Positions 31,876 through 42,962 of a DNA stretch of 64,000 nt are shown one piece after another (within the stretch, counting starts at the first letter, position 1; each line of letters begins with the position of its first letter). The notes under the pieces are model-generated. The model was not told where the DNA came from. It did not search any database and saw nothing but the letters and a program-made list of their open reading frames with translations. The stretch lies in NCBI RefSeq assembly GCF_002902405.1, contig NZ_PPQS01000034.1, positions 101,728 through 165,727 on the forward strand. Direction: 5' to 3'. The translations under genes and the position numbers were made by a program. This stretch comes from Staphylococcus schweitzeri. Lineage in GTDB: Bacteria > Bacillota > Bacilli > Staphylococcales > Staphylococcaceae.

Positions 31876-32778
31876 ATGGCATTAGATAAAGATATAGTAG
31901 GTTCTATAGAATTCCTTGAAGTAGTAGGGTTACAAGGCTCAACTTACCTTTTAAAAGGACCAAACGGTGAAAACGTAAAATTAAACCAATCAGAAATGAA
32001 CGATGATGATGAATTAGAAGTTGGTGAAGAGTATAGTTTCTTTATTTATCCAAACCGTTCAGGTGAATTATTTGCAACTCAAAATATGCCTGATATCACG
32101 AAAGATAAATATGATTTTGCTAAAGTACTTAAAACGGATCGCGATGGGGCACGTATAGATGTTGGATTACCTCGTGAAGTGTTAGTACCATGGGAAGATT
32201 TACCAAAAGTGAAATCACTATGGCCACTACCGGGTGATCATTTGTTAGTTACATTGCGAATTGATCGTGAAAATCATATGTATGGGCGTTTAGCGAGTGA
32301 GTCTGTAGTAGAAAACATGTTCACACCTGTACACGACGATAATTTAAAAAATGAAGTCATTGAAGCTAAACCATACCGCGTATTACGAATTGGAAGCTTC
32401 CTATTAAGCGAATCAGGTTACAAAATTTTCGTACACGAATCAGAACGTAAAGCCGAACCAAGATTAGGTGAATCTGTTCAAGTTAGAATTATCGGACATA
32501 ATGATAAAGGTGAGTTAAACGGTTCATTTTTACCGCTTGCGCATGAACGCTTAGACGATGACGGTCAAGTCATCTTTGATTTATTAGTTGAATATGATGG
32601 TGAATTACCATTCTGGGACAAATCAAGCCCTGAAGCGATTAAAGAAGTATTCAATATGAGTAAAGGTTCATTCAAACGTGCTATAGGACACTTATATAAA
32701 CAGAAGATTATTAATATAGAAACTGGTAAAATCACTTTAACTAAAAAAGGGTGGAGTCGAATTGACTCAAAAGAATAA
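31876..32778 (+). CDS. cvfB: Conserved virulence factor B (S1-domain RNA-binding protein)
   Basis: A 300-residue protein matching S. aureus CvfB (Bacillus YitL). It holds three S1-like OB-folds (about 5-65, 70-140 and 145-220; the second shows DRDGARIDVGLPREVLVPW) and a C-terminal winged-helix segment (about 230-300, SPEAIKEVFNMSKGSFKRAIGHLYKQ). It binds RNA and affects agr, haemolysin and protease expression. It is monocistronic: it starts 126 bases after the divergent ABC-F gene and ends at a strong terminator. Confidence 0.95.
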   Translation: MALDKDIVGSIEFLEVVGLQGSTYLLKGPNGENVKLNQSEMNDDDELEVGEEYSFFIYPNRSGELFATQNMPDITKDKYDFAKVLKTDRDGARIDVGLPREVLVPWEDLPKVKSLWPLPGDHLLVTLRIDRENHMYGRLASESVVENMFTPVHDDNLKNEVIEAKPYRVLRIGSFLLSESGYKIFVHESERKAEPRLGESVQVRIIGHNDKGELNGSFLPLAHERLDDDGQVIFDLLVEYDGELPFWDKSSPEAIKEVFNMSKGSFKRAIGHLYKQKIINIETGKITLTKKGWSRIDSKE

Positions 32779-32786
32779 GTAAAGTA

Positions 32787-32815
32787 AACACGCATATTTA
32801 TATGCGTGTTTTTTT
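32787..32815 (+). terminator. cvfB terminator
   Basis: AACACGCATA pairs with TATGCGTGTT around a four-base loop and runs into TTTTTTTATT, only a few bases after the cvfB stop. Confidence 0.9.
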
Positions 32816-32954
32816 ATTAAATTGTACTAATGAAAATTTTTGTTACTTTTTGTCGGTACATTTTTTTATTTCCAAATTTATTCATGAATAGATATGTATA
32901 ACTTGTCATAATTTTTAAAGTTAAGCACTAGTTTTAAAATAAACAAAAATAATT

Positions 32955-33016
32955 TTTACAGTTTCTTAACAAACATTTATACAACATTTACAGTTTCTAA
33001 AAATGAGGTTAATAAT
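32955..33016 (+). promoter_or_regulatory. PhoP-type Pho box and promoter of the pst operon
   Basis: Four TTWACA-like repeats sit on an 11-base period: TTTACA (32955), TTAACA (32966), TTATAC (32977) and TTTACA (32987). This is the direct-repeat form bound by PhoP in Bacillus-type Pho regulons. A -10-like TAATAAT lies at 33010-33016, about 17 bases after the last repeat, and no good -35 is present, as expected of an activated promoter. It implies induction by phosphate starvation through PhoPR. Confidence 0.8.
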
Positions 33017-33083
33017 TCAAGGTTAAGATAAAGATGTAATCAATACAAATACTATTTGTTGTTCATACAGGGAGGATATTTCA

Positions 33084-34040
33084 ATGAAAAAATGGCAATT
33101 TGTTGGTACTACAGCTTTAGGTGCAACACTATTATTAGGCGCTTGTGGTGGCAGTGGTAATAGTGATTTAAAAGGGGAAGCTAAAGGTGATGGCTCATCA
33201 ACAGTAGCACCAATTGTGGAGAAATTAAATGAAAAATGGGCTCAAGATCACTCTGATGCTAAAATCTCAGCAGGACAAGCTGGTACAGGTGCTGGTTTCC
33301 AAAAATTCATTGCAGGAGATATCGACTTCGCTGATGCTTCTAGACCAATTAAAGATGAAGAGAAGCAAAAATTACAAGAAAAGAATATCAAATACAAAGA
33401 GTTTAAAATTGCGCAAGATGGTGTAACGGTTGCTGTAAATAAAGAAAATGATTTTGTAGATGAATTAGACAAACAGCAATTAAAAGCAATTTATTCTGGA
33501 AAAGCTAAAACTTGGAAAGATGTAAATAGTAAATGGCCAGATAAAAAAATAAATGCAGTATCACCTAACTCAAGTCATGGTACTTATGACTTCTTCGAAA
33601 ATGAAGTAATGAATAAAGAAGATATTAAAGCAGAGAAAAATGCTGATACAAACGCAATCGTTTCTTCTGTAACAAAAAACAAAGAGGGAATCGGATACTT
33701 TGGATATAACTTCTACGTACAAAATAAAGATAAATTAAAAGAAGTTAAAATCAAAGATGAAAATGGTAAAGCAACTGAGCCTACGAAAAAAACAATTCAA
33801 GATAATTCATATGCATTAAGTAGACCATTATTCATTTATGTAAATGAAAAAGCATTAAAAGAAAACAAAGTAATGTCTGAATTTATAAAATTTATCTTAG
33901 AAGATAAAGGTAAATCTGCAGAAGATGCAGGCTATGTAGCAGCACCAGAAAAAAACTATAAATCTCAATTAGATGATTTAAAGGCATTTATTGATAAAAA
34001 CCAAAAATCTGACGATAAAAAGTCAGACGATAAAAAATAA
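33084..34040 (+). CDS. pstS: Phosphate ABC transporter substrate-binding lipoprotein PstS
   Basis: A 318-residue lipoprotein. The signal peptide ends in the lipobox LGAC with Cys21 as lipidated residue. The PBP fold shows the phosphate-binding loops GDGSSTVAP (about 36-44), QAGTGAGF (66-73) and [10 protein letters not shown] (about 169-178). It captures phosphate outside the membrane for PstCA. The Lys/Asp/Ser-rich tail ends in a short repeat ([10 protein letters not shown]). First gene of pstSCAB-phoU; a 175-base structured gap separates it from pstC. Confidence 0.95.
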   Translation: MKKWQFVGTTALGATLLLGACGGSGNSDLKGEAKGDGSSTVAPIVEKLNEKWAQDHSDAKISAGQAGTGAGFQKFIAGDIDFADASRPIKDEEKQKLQEKNIKYKEFKIAQDGVTVAVNKENDFVDELDKQQLKAIYSGKAKTWKDVNSKWPDKKINAVSPNSSHGTYDFFENEVMNKEDIKAEKNADTNAIVSSVTKNKEGIGYFGYNFYVQNKDKLKEVKIKDENGKATEPTKKTIQDNSYALSRPLFIYVNEKALKENKVMSEFIKFILEDKGKSAEDAGYVAAPEKNYKSQLDDLKAFIDKNQKSDDKKSDDKK

Positions 34041-34084
34041 CAAGATGTAAATTCATATTGGTTTTGAAACATGGTTGATATGGT

Positions 34085-34162
34085 GAATCATTATTTAGAG
34101 TTTGAAGCTTGAAGTATCGAAATGCTGATTTTGACAAGCTCATCGACTTAAAATAGTGATTC
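34085..34162 (+). other. Intercistronic stem-loop between pstS and pstC
   Basis: GAATCATTATTT (34085-34096) pairs, with G-U, to AAATAGTGATTC (34151-34162), and a second inverted repeat AGCTTG/CAAGCT (about 34108-34140) is nested inside; ATCATTATTTT follows. Such a structure between pstS and pstC often stabilises or limits the transcript so that the binding protein is made in excess of the permease. Structure read from sequence; effect inferred. Confidence 0.5.
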
Positions 34163-34215
34163 ATCATTATTTTACAAATTTAATTATTTTGGGAGCAATA
34201 GAAAGAGGTTTGATT

Positions 34216-35142
34216 ATGTCTTCATCTACTAATATCAAAGCTTTAATCAAAAAAAAGAACAGCAAAAAAGGGAAGTATAATGACAAATTTATACCGGTTA
34301 TTTTAGCTGCTATATCAGCAGTATCTATACTCACAACGCTTGGTATTTTAATCACTTTACTTTTAGAAACAATTACTTTTTTCACAAGAATTCCAATCAC
34401 AGAGTTTTTATTTTCAAAAACATGGAATCCTACAGGATCTGATCCTAAGTTTGGTATTTGGTCACTCATAATAGGAACATTAAAAATTACTGTTATTGCA
34501 ACAGTGTTTGCTGTACCTGTTGGTTTAGGAGCTGCCATTTATTTAAGTGAATATGCAAGCGATCGTTCGCGTCGAATAATTAAACCAATATTAGAAATTT
34601 TAGCAGGAATACCAACAATTGTGTTTGGTTTCTTTGCATTAACTTTTGTTACACCAGTATTAAGATCTTTCATACCAGGTCTTGGAGAGTTTAATGCAAT
34701 TAGTCCTGGTCTAGTTGTTGGTATCATGATTGTTCCGCTTATTACTAGCTTAAGTGAGGATGCAATGGCATCTGTACCTAAAAAAATCCGCGAAGGCGCT
34801 TATGGTCTTGGTGCAACTAAATTAGAAGTAGCAACTAAAGTCGTACTTCCTGCAGCAACATCAGGTATTGTAGCTTCAATCGTTCTCGCGATTTCAAGAG
34901 CAATTGGAGAAACGATGATTGTATCATTAGCGGCAGGTAGTTCGCCAACAGCTTCATTAAGTTTAACAAGTTCGATTCAAACAATGACTGGATATATTGT
35001 TGAGATAGCGACAGGTGACGCAACATTTGGATCAAATATTTATTACAGTATTTATGCTGTAGGATTCACACTATTTATCTTTACCTTAATCATGAATTTA
35101 CTTTCTCAATGGATTTCTAAGCGTTTTAGGGAGGAGTATTAA
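34216..35142 (+). CDS. pstC: Phosphate ABC transporter permease PstC
   Basis: A 308-residue permease with six membrane segments after a basic N-terminus (KKKNSKKGK). The EAA-type loop that touches the ATPase is visible as REGAYGLGATKLEVATKVVLP. The region AIYLSEYASDRSRR and GIPTIVFGFFAL match the PstC family. It forms the phosphate channel with PstA. A longer frame begins at 34156; the ATG at 34216 has GAAAGAGG upstream. It ends two bases before the pstA start. Confidence 0.94.
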   Translation: MSSSTNIKALIKKKNSKKGKYNDKFIPVILAAISAVSILTTLGILITLLLETITFFTRIPITEFLFSKTWNPTGSDPKFGIWSLIIGTLKITVIATVFAVPVGLGAAIYLSEYASDRSRRIIKPILEILAGIPTIVFGFFALTFVTPVLRSFIPGLGEFNAISPGLVVGIMIVPLITSLSEDAMASVPKKIREGAYGLGATKLEVATKVVLPAATSGIVASIVLAISRAIGETMIVSLAAGSSPTASLSLTSSIQTMTGYIVEIATGDATFGSNIYYSIYAVGFTLFIFTLIMNLLSQWISKRFREEY

Positions 35143-35143
35143 T

Positions 35144-36959
<1,816 letters not shown>

Positions 36960-36965
36960 TATATA

Positions 36966-37607
36966 ATGGCGATTATTAGACAACGGTATCAAGAACAACT
37001 TGATGAACTCATTAAAGAATTACGTCGTTTAGGAGCAAATGTCTACGTGAGTATTGAAAATGGTATAAAATCATTAAGTATTGATGATAGAAGCTTTGCG
37101 CGACAAACCGTAAAGAATGACAAACATATCAATCAATTAAATTACGATATTAATGAACGAGTAATTATGCTTATTACAAAGCAACAGCCCATTGCGAGTG
37201 ATTTGCGTATGATGATTTCTTCATTAAAAATCGCCTCCGATTTAGAAAGAATAGGAGATAATGCATCGAGTATTGCCAATATTCGATTGCGTACGAAGAT
37301 TACAGATGATTATGTGTTAACCCGTTTAAAGACAATGGGTAAATTAGCTATGTTAATGTTAAAGGACTTAGATCAAGCATTTAAAAAGAAAGATACCGTA
37401 TTAATAAGAGAAATAATTGAGCGTGATGAAGATATCGATGACTTATATAGTCATATTATTAACGCAACGTATCTTATTGATAACGATCCATTTGTTGCAG
37501 CTCAAGCCCATTTAGCTGCAAGGCATTTAGAACGTATAGGCGATCATATTATTAATATCGCTGAAAGTGTCTATTTTTATTTAACTGGCACACATTACGA
37601 ACAATAA
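36966..37607 (+). CDS. phoU: Phosphate signalling protein PhoU
   Basis: A 213-residue all-helical protein of two tandem PhoU repeats (about 10-105 and 115-210). Each has the metal-binding acidic motif: ASDLERIGDNASSIANI near 90 and AARHLERIGDHIINIAE near 190. PhoU links the Pst transporter to the PhoR kinase and represses the Pho response when phosphate is enough. Last gene of the pst operon, ending at the hairpin at 37652-37693. Confidence 0.95.
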   Translation: MAIIRQRYQEQLDELIKELRRLGANVYVSIENGIKSLSIDDRSFARQTVKNDKHINQLNYDINERVIMLITKQQPIASDLRMMISSLKIASDLERIGDNASSIANIRLRTKITDDYVLTRLKTMGKLAMLMLKDLDQAFKKKDTVLIREIIERDEDIDDLYSHIINATYLIDNDPFVAAQAHLAARHLERIGDHIINIAESVYFYLTGTHYEQ

Positions 37608-37651
37608 ACTTACCATATTATATATATTTCTATTATTCATAAACCTACAAT

Positions 37652-37693
37652 AAACCAAGATTCTCGCTTTAGAAATACGAAAATCTTGGTTTA
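37652..37693. terminator. Bidirectional terminator between phoU and pepF
   Basis: AAACCAAGATT pairs with AATCTTGGTTT around a loop of about 18 bases, in the gap between convergent genes, with T-rich sequence on the plus side and TTAT on the minus side. Confidence 0.75.
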
Positions 37694-37722
37694 TGTATTG
37701 GTTTTATAATTTGTCGCGTATC

Positions 37723-39537
37723 CTAATTGTTAGATCGCTCAATTTCATCTGTTAATTTTTCAACTTCATCCACTAAATCAGAAATATATTGAATTGTAGA
37801 TTTAAGTGGCTGATCTGTTGTAATATCAACGCCAGCAATGTTTGCAAGTTCGACAGGTGATACACTGCCACCTTTTTTCAATGTTTCTAACCAAGCATCA
37901 ACAGCTGGTTGGCCTTCATTTTTAATCTTTTGAGAAACGACAGTTCCGATTGTTAAGCCAGCAGAATACGTATACGAATATAATCCCATATAGTAATGAG
38001 GTTGACGCATCCATGTTAATTCAGCACCCTCAGTCATGTTTACTGCATCTCCGAAAAATTGTTTATAGACATTTAGCATTATTTCATTTAATGTCGGCGC
38101 ATTTAAAGATTCACCTTGATCTACTTTGCGATACACTTCACGTTGATAAGCAGCTTCTAATAAATGGGTAACCATATTATGATAATATGTTCTAGATAAA
38201 ATTGAGCCAATAACCCAGCGTTTAAATCTTGGATTATCACTTGTGTTAAATAAATAATTGGCCATTAACATTTCATTCATTGTTGAAGGCGCTTCAACAA
38301 AGTACATTGATGCTTCTGATTCAAGATATGGTTGATGTTTTTGAGCTAATGTAAAATGACCGGCGTGACCTAATTCATGTGCTAAGACAAATGCTTCAGC
38401 CATTTTTCCAGTCCAAGAAATGAACACATATGAATGTGTAAAGTATGGACTTGCACAAAATGCGCCTGTTTCTTTACCTTTATTTTGTGCAAAATCAATC
38501 CATCGCTGATCGTATGCTTCACGTAACATGTTTGTATAGTCATCACCTAAAACACTTAATGCACCGAAAATATAATTTTTGGAGTCTTCAATTGAAATCT
38601 CTGGTTCATAATCAGGGTCTACAGAAATTTTCAAATCTTCAAAACGCATGTTATCTAAGCCGTGAATACGTTGCAATATTTTTGCATATTTTTGCATAAC
38701 TGGCGCTAGTTCAGTCATAATGATATCGATTTGACGGTCAAACATATCACGCGTTACTTCTTGACTATGTAATAAATAATCGATGACCGATTCAAATCCA
38801 CGCAAATCAGCTTCAATTTTTTCTTGTTGTACTTGCATATTATATGTAGCTGCGGTAGTATGCTGATATTTTCGAATCGCATCGCTAAACGATTTGAAAC
38901 TTTTACGTCTAAACTCAGGATCTTTATTATCTTCATAATCATTTTCAAACGTAGCATAGTCGACAGGATATGTTATACCATCATGTTCAAATGAATCGAA
39001 TGTAATATCTAGCATTTTTGTCGTGCCGTATAAATCGTAAGGACTGTTTAGCGTAGGTGATAAAGTTGCTAATACTTGTTCTACTGAAGCAGATAATTGG
39101 AATGGCTTTTGTTTAATTAACTGTTTAATATAGTGTTGATATGGACATGATTCTTCTAATTGTTGAAGTGTTTCTTCCGGGAGTTCAAGTATTTCTGACT
39201 CGACAAAAGATAATTGGCTAACAATTTTGCCGTATGTAGTAGATAATTTAGCGCTCAATACTTGTGCCTCTATATTACTAGTATCTACACTTAAACGTAG
39301 TTCTGCATAATTACTTAAGCGATCTAAGGCAATTAAAATATTTTCTAATTCAGCTAAAGCAGCATTAATTTGTTCGATTGAATTTAATGTTGTTGCATAT
39401 GTATGATGAAATTGATTTGCTTGTTGTAATAAAGATTCTATACTTTTATAGTATTGTTGATCATCTTCAAATAAATCTGTTAAATCCCATGTTTCTGAAA
39501 CTGGTACATCTTCTCTTAAAGGTAAACCTTGAGACAT
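37723..39537 (-). CDS. pepF: Oligoendopeptidase F (M3 family)
   Basis: A 604-residue cytoplasmic zinc metallopeptidase. The HEXXH motif is in LAHELGHAGHF near residue 386, with the third ligand Glu in the following helix (VEAPSTMNE). The N-terminal PepF domain (about 110-185) precedes the catalytic M3 domain. It cleaves oligopeptides of roughly 7-17 residues. The open frame begins 10 codons earlier; the ATG at 39537 has AAAGGAG upstream. It is monocistronic and convergent with phoU. Confidence 0.95.
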   Translation of the reverse strand: MSQGLPLREDVPVSETWDLTDLFEDDQQYYKSIESLLQQANQFHHTYATTLNSIEQINAALAELENILIALDRLSNYAELRLSVDTSNIEAQVLSAKLSTTYGKIVSQLSFVESEILELPEETLQQLEESCPYQHYIKQLIKQKPFQLSASVEQVLATLSPTLNSPYDLYGTTKMLDITFDSFEHDGITYPVDYATFENDYEDNKDPEFRRKSFKSFSDAIRKYQHTTAATYNMQVQQEKIEADLRGFESVIDYLLHSQEVTRDMFDRQIDIIMTELAPVMQKYAKILQRIHGLDNMRFEDLKISVDPDYEPEISIEDSKNYIFGALSVLGDDYTNMLREAYDQRWIDFAQNKGKETGAFCASPYFTHSYVFISWTGKMAEAFVLAHELGHAGHFTLAQKHQPYLESEASMYFVEAPSTMNEMLMANYLFNTSDNPRFKRWVIGSILSRTYYHNMVTHLLEAAYQREVYRKVDQGESLNAPTLNEIMLNVYKQFFGDAVNMTEGAELTWMRQPHYYMGLYSYTYSAGLTIGTVVSQKIKNEGQPAVDAWLETLKKGGSVSPVELANIAGVDITTDQPLKSTIQYISDLVDEVEKLTDEIERSNN

Positions 39538-39743
39538 ATAATCACTCCTTTGGTATAATACATTCATTATACATAATTATAAGGCCTAAACGATAATGTT
39601 ACGATTTCCTAGAAGTAAGGAATAATGACTTTTTTCTAATGGAAGATGAGATGTTACTTAAAACTAACTACTATTGTTTAAGTTTTTAAAATTTTATAAT
39701 AAAATGTATACAAGGAAAGTATTGAAATAGAAGGAGAATGGTT

Positions 39744-40088
39744 ATGACATTATTCGATATGCCTAATTATTTATGGATTACATCTTTAATAATGATTTTA
39801 TTAACAATATTCTGTTGCTTAGTTTTAAATAAATGGTTTGTATCAGCAGTACTTACATTTGTAATTTTAGGCGTGCTTGCATTTTTCATTCCAAATTTTC
39901 AAGAAATAAAATATCAACCATTACTTGGTTATGCAGCATTTTTAGCTATCATAAGTTTGTTGATTAGCTTTTTACTATGGTATTTCACAAGAAATTGGCG
40001 CAAAGAAAGAAAGGCGCGTAAATTAGAAAAGCAAATTGAAAAGTATGGATATGAAGGTGCTGAACTTCGCCGTAAAGATAAAAAATAA
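39744..40088 (+). CDS. Small membrane protein of unknown function
   Basis: A 114-residue protein with three membrane segments (about 8-27, 31-50 and 58-83) and a strongly basic, probably helical cytoplasmic tail (about 84-114, rich in Lys and Arg, NWRKERKARKLEKQIEKYG). I do not recognise a named family with certainty. A first ATG at 39738 is only one base from the AAGGAG site, so the ATG at 39744 is the better start. It is divergent from pepF and followed by a large hairpin, and so seems to be a single-gene unit. Confidence 0.7.
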   Translation: MTLFDMPNYLWITSLIMILLTIFCCLVLNKWFVSAVLTFVILGVLAFFIPNFQEIKYQPLLGYAAFLAIISLLISFLLWYFTRNWRKERKARKLEKQIEKYGYEGAELRRKDKK

Positions 40089-40092
40089 ATTT

Positions 40093-40189
40093 CAACAACT
40101 ATATGCACAAAATCATCGACTTTTAAGTTACACTGCAGTAACAATTATTTCGAAAGAGATGGAATACAGTGCTATAGTTGTTTTTGTTT
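40093..40189 (+). terminator. Large structured terminator after the membrane-protein gene
   Basis: CAACAACTATATGCAC (40093-40108) pairs with GTGCTATAGTTG (40169-40180) with one bulge, enclosing a small hairpin GTTAC/GTAAC, and is followed by TTTTTGTTTT. It starts a few bases after the stop codon. The long loop is unusual for a simple terminator. Confidence 0.55.
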
Positions 40190-40269
40190 TGACTTTTTTA
40201 TATTTTAGATGGTTGACTTGATACAAAATATTATATTTTATAATGATTTTGTTAAAAAATTAAATATAC

Positions 40270-40392
40270 TTCATTTTCTTTTTGGATAATACTATAATGA
40301 ACGTTGGTTCTTAATATGTAAGTTGCATATACACGCGCCATTCTCATGTAAAAAGAAAGTGTTAGTAACTTACACTAGGAGGGGGGACTATT
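40270..40392 (+). promoter_or_regulatory. nikBCDE promoter and leader with inverted repeat
   Basis: TATAAT at 40293-40298 with a weak TTCATT 17 bases upstream would start transcription near 40305. The leader then holds TGTAAGTT (40317-40324) and its exact complement AACTTACA (40367-40374), ending just before the strong AGGAGGGGGG ribosome site. The pairing could bring a stem next to the ribosome site or serve as an operator. No known nickel-regulator site was recognised. Confidence 0.45.
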
Positions 40393-41379
40393 ATGTTTAT
40401 GATAAAGTCTATTTTGTATAGACTGATACAAATGATAGTTGTTTTATTTGTTATTTCTACACTTACATTCATTTTAATGAAATTATCACCAGGTAATCCA
40501 GTTGATAAAATATTGCATCTTGATGTAGCACAAGTGTCGACGGAACAAATAAATGCAACCAAAGATAAATTAGGATTAAATGATTCTTTATTGGTACAGT
40601 GGTGGCATTGGATGAATCACTTATTACATTTTAATTTAGGAAAAAGTTTTGAATCAAAAGAACCGGTATCACAGATATTATTCAACTATGCACCTATAAC
40701 ATCACTCATAGCTTTTTCAACATTAGTGGTATCGTTATTCATATCTATACCGCTCGGCATTTTAGCAGCCAAACGATTTCATAAGTTATCTGACAAAGTG
40801 ATTAGAGTGATATCAACGCTATCAATTAGTTTGCCAGCGTTCTTTATCGGTATCATTTTGTTATTTATTGTCACAAATTTAATGAAAATAGACAGTGTTA
40901 TACTTAGTCAGTTTATATTACCCGTATTCACGCTTTCTTTAGGTATGTGTGCATACATCATTCGTTTAGTGCGCTCTAATTTATTGATGTTATTGCAAAG
41001 TAATATCGTACAAGCATCAAGATTACGCGGTATGAATGAACGCTATATTTTAATTCATGATTTACTAAAACCAACCCTTTTGCCGATTATCCCATTATTA
41101 GGAATTTCACTTGGTAGTCTAATAGGTGGTACTGTAGTAATTGAAAATTTATTTGATATACCAGGTATTGGTTATCTATTAATGGATAGTATTAAATCTC
41201 GAGATTATCCTGTCATTCAAGGATGCGTCTTATTTATTGGCTTTTTCGTTGTTGTTATCAATACGATTGCTGACTTATTAACGTTATTACTTGATCCAAA
41301 GCAGCGATTACAATTAGGAAATCAAAAAATCAAAACTCATGCATCATTGTTATCAGAAAGTAGTGACCGTCATGTATAA
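40393..41379 (+). CDS. nikB: Nickel/peptide ABC transporter permease NikB (Opp2B)
   Basis: A 328-residue DppB/OppB-type permease with six membrane segments. The N-terminus ([29 protein letters not shown]) and the EAA loop ([26 protein letters not shown]) are typical. In S. aureus this cluster, first called opp2, was shown to be the NikBCDE nickel importer that works with the binding protein NikA encoded elsewhere; no binding-protein gene occurs here. The end overlaps nikC by eight bases. Confidence 0.85.
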   Translation: MFMIKSILYRLIQMIVVLFVISTLTFILMKLSPGNPVDKILHLDVAQVSTEQINATKDKLGLNDSLLVQWWHWMNHLLHFNLGKSFESKEPVSQILFNYAPITSLIAFSTLVVSLFISIPLGILAAKRFHKLSDKVIRVISTLSISLPAFFIGIILLFIVTNLMKIDSVILSQFILPVFTLSLGMCAYIIRLVRSNLLMLLQSNIVQASRLRGMNERYILIHDLLKPTLLPIIPLLGISLGSLIGGTVVIENLFDIPGIGYLLMDSIKSRDYPVIQGCVLFIGFFVVVINTIADLLTLLLDPKQRLQLGNQKIKTHASLLSESSDRHV

Positions 41380-42202
41380 AATATTTTCAAAGAATAACCT
41401 TATCTTTCTTGTATTCGGTGCATTTATTTTTGCGATGATTGTACTACAATTCTTTGTCAGTAGTGAAAATGCAACCAAAGTCAACTTATCGCAAACATTT
41501 GAACCAATCAGTTGGTCTCATTTATTAGGAACTGATGATTATGGAAGAGATTTATTTACCCGAATTATTATCGGTGCACGTTCAACATTGTTTGTTACTG
41601 TTTTAACATTAATAGCTATCGTTGTCATAGGTGTTACATTAGGTCTATTTGCTGGATATAAAAAGGGGTGGATTGAACGATTAGTGTTAAGGTTTATTGA
41701 TGTTGGTCTAAGTATTCCAGAATTTATCATCATGATTGCTTTAGCAAGCTTTTTCCAACCATCTTTATGGAATTTAGTTATCTCAATTACAGTAATAAAA
41801 TGGATGAATTACACAAGGTTGACTAGAAGTATAGTTAATAGCGAAATGAATAAGCCTTATATAAAAATGGCACAATTATTTCATGTACCTACAAGAACAA
41901 TATTAATACGTCATTTAACACCTAAAATTATACCGGCTACTATTGTTTTGATGGTCGTTGATTTCGGTAAAATCATTCTATATATAAGTTCACTATCATT
42001 TGTTGGGTTAGGTGCACAACCGCCAACACCTGAGTGGGGCGCTATGTTGCAACAAGGTCGTGATTTTATTTCGTCTCATCCAATTATGTTGATTGCACCT
42101 GCTTCAGTCATTGCTATAACTATTTTAATTTTTAATTTAACCGGTGATGCGCTAAGAGATAGATTGCTGAAACAACGAGGTGAATATGATGAGTTTCATT
42201 GA
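41372..42202 (+). CDS. nikC: Nickel/peptide ABC transporter permease NikC (Opp2C)
   Basis: A 276-residue DppC/OppC-type permease. It has one N-terminal membrane segment, an extracytoplasmic stretch with [20 protein letters not shown] (the family's TD..GRD motif), then five more segments and the EAA region ([24 protein letters not shown]). It is the partner of NikB. The start at 41372 lies within the end of nikB; an earlier in-frame ATG at 41339 has no ribosome site. Confidence 0.85.
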   Translation: MYKIFSKNNLIFLVFGAFIFAMIVLQFFVSSENATKVNLSQTFEPISWSHLLGTDDYGRDLFTRIIIGARSTLFVTVLTLIAIVVIGVTLGLFAGYKKGWIERLVLRFIDVGLSIPEFIIMIALASFFQPSLWNLVISITVIKWMNYTRLTRSIVNSEMNKPYIKMAQLFHVPTRTILIRHLTPKIIPATIVLMVVDFGKIILYISSLSFVGLGAQPPTPEWGAMLQQGRDFISSHPIMLIAPASVIAITILIFNLTGDALRDRLLKQRGEYDEFH

Positions 42203-42962
42203 TATACAAAATTTAACAATAAAGAATACTAGTGAGAAATCACTTATTAAAGGGATTGATTTGAAAATTTTTAGTCAACAGATTAATGCCTTGATTGGAG
42301 AGAGCGGCGCTGGAAAAAGTTTGATTGCTAAAGCCTTACTTGAATATTTACCATTTGATTTAACTTGCACGTATGATTCGTACCAATTTGATGGGGAAAA
42401 TGTTAGTAGATTGAGTCAATATTATGGTCATACAATTGGCTATATTTCTCAAAATTATGCAGAAAGTTTTAACGACCATACTAAATTAGGTAAACAGTTA
42501 ACTGCGATTTATCGTAAGCATTATAAAAGTAGTAAAGAAGAGGCTTTGTCCAAAATTGACAAGGCTTTGTCGTGGGTTAATTTACAAAGTAAAGATATAT
42601 TAAATAAATATAGTTTCCAACTTTCTGGAGGCCAACTTGAACGCGTATACATAGCAAGCGTTCTCATGTTGGAGCCTAAATTAATCATTGCTGACGAACC
42701 TGTTGCATCATTGGATGCTTTGAACGGTAATCAAGTGATGGATTTATTACAGCATATTGTATTAGAACATGGTCAAACATTATTTATTATCACACATAAC
42801 TTAAGTCATGTATTTAAATATTGTCAGTACATTAATGTTTTAAAAGAAGGTCAAATCATTGAACAAGGCAATATTAATCATTTCAAGCATGAGCATTTGC
42901 ATCCGTATACTGAACGCCTAATTAAATATAGGACACAATTAAAGAGGGATTACTATGATTGA
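42189..42962 (+). CDS. nikD: Nickel/peptide ABC transporter ATPase NikD (Opp2D)
   Basis: A 257-residue ATPase with Walker A GESGAGKS, the Q-loop [10 protein letters not shown], the signature [12 protein letters not shown] and Walker [14 protein letters not shown]. The C-terminal extension ([13 protein letters not shown]) is the usual oligopeptide/nickel ATPase tail. Two adjacent ATGs exist (42186 and 42189); the later one is six bases from the GAGGTG site. It overlaps nikC by 14 and nikE by eight bases. Confidence 0.85.
   Translation: MSFIDIQNLTIKNTSEKSLIKGIDLKIFSQQINALIGESGAGKSLIAKALLEYLPFDLTCTYDSYQFDGENVSRLSQYYGHTIGYISQNYAESFNDHTKLGKQLTAIYRKHYKSSKEEALSKIDKALSWVNLQSKDILNKYSFQLSGGQLERVYIASVLMLEPKLIIADEPVASLDALNGNQVMDLLQHIVLEHGQTLFIITHNLSHVFKYCQYINVLKEGQIIEQGNINHFKHEHLHPYTERLIKYRTQLKRDYYD

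Noticed and set aside
40036..40221. 61-codon plus-strand frame after the small membrane protein
   Set aside because: It begins inside the preceding gene in another frame and runs through the large hairpin; no ribosome site and no recognisable protein pattern.
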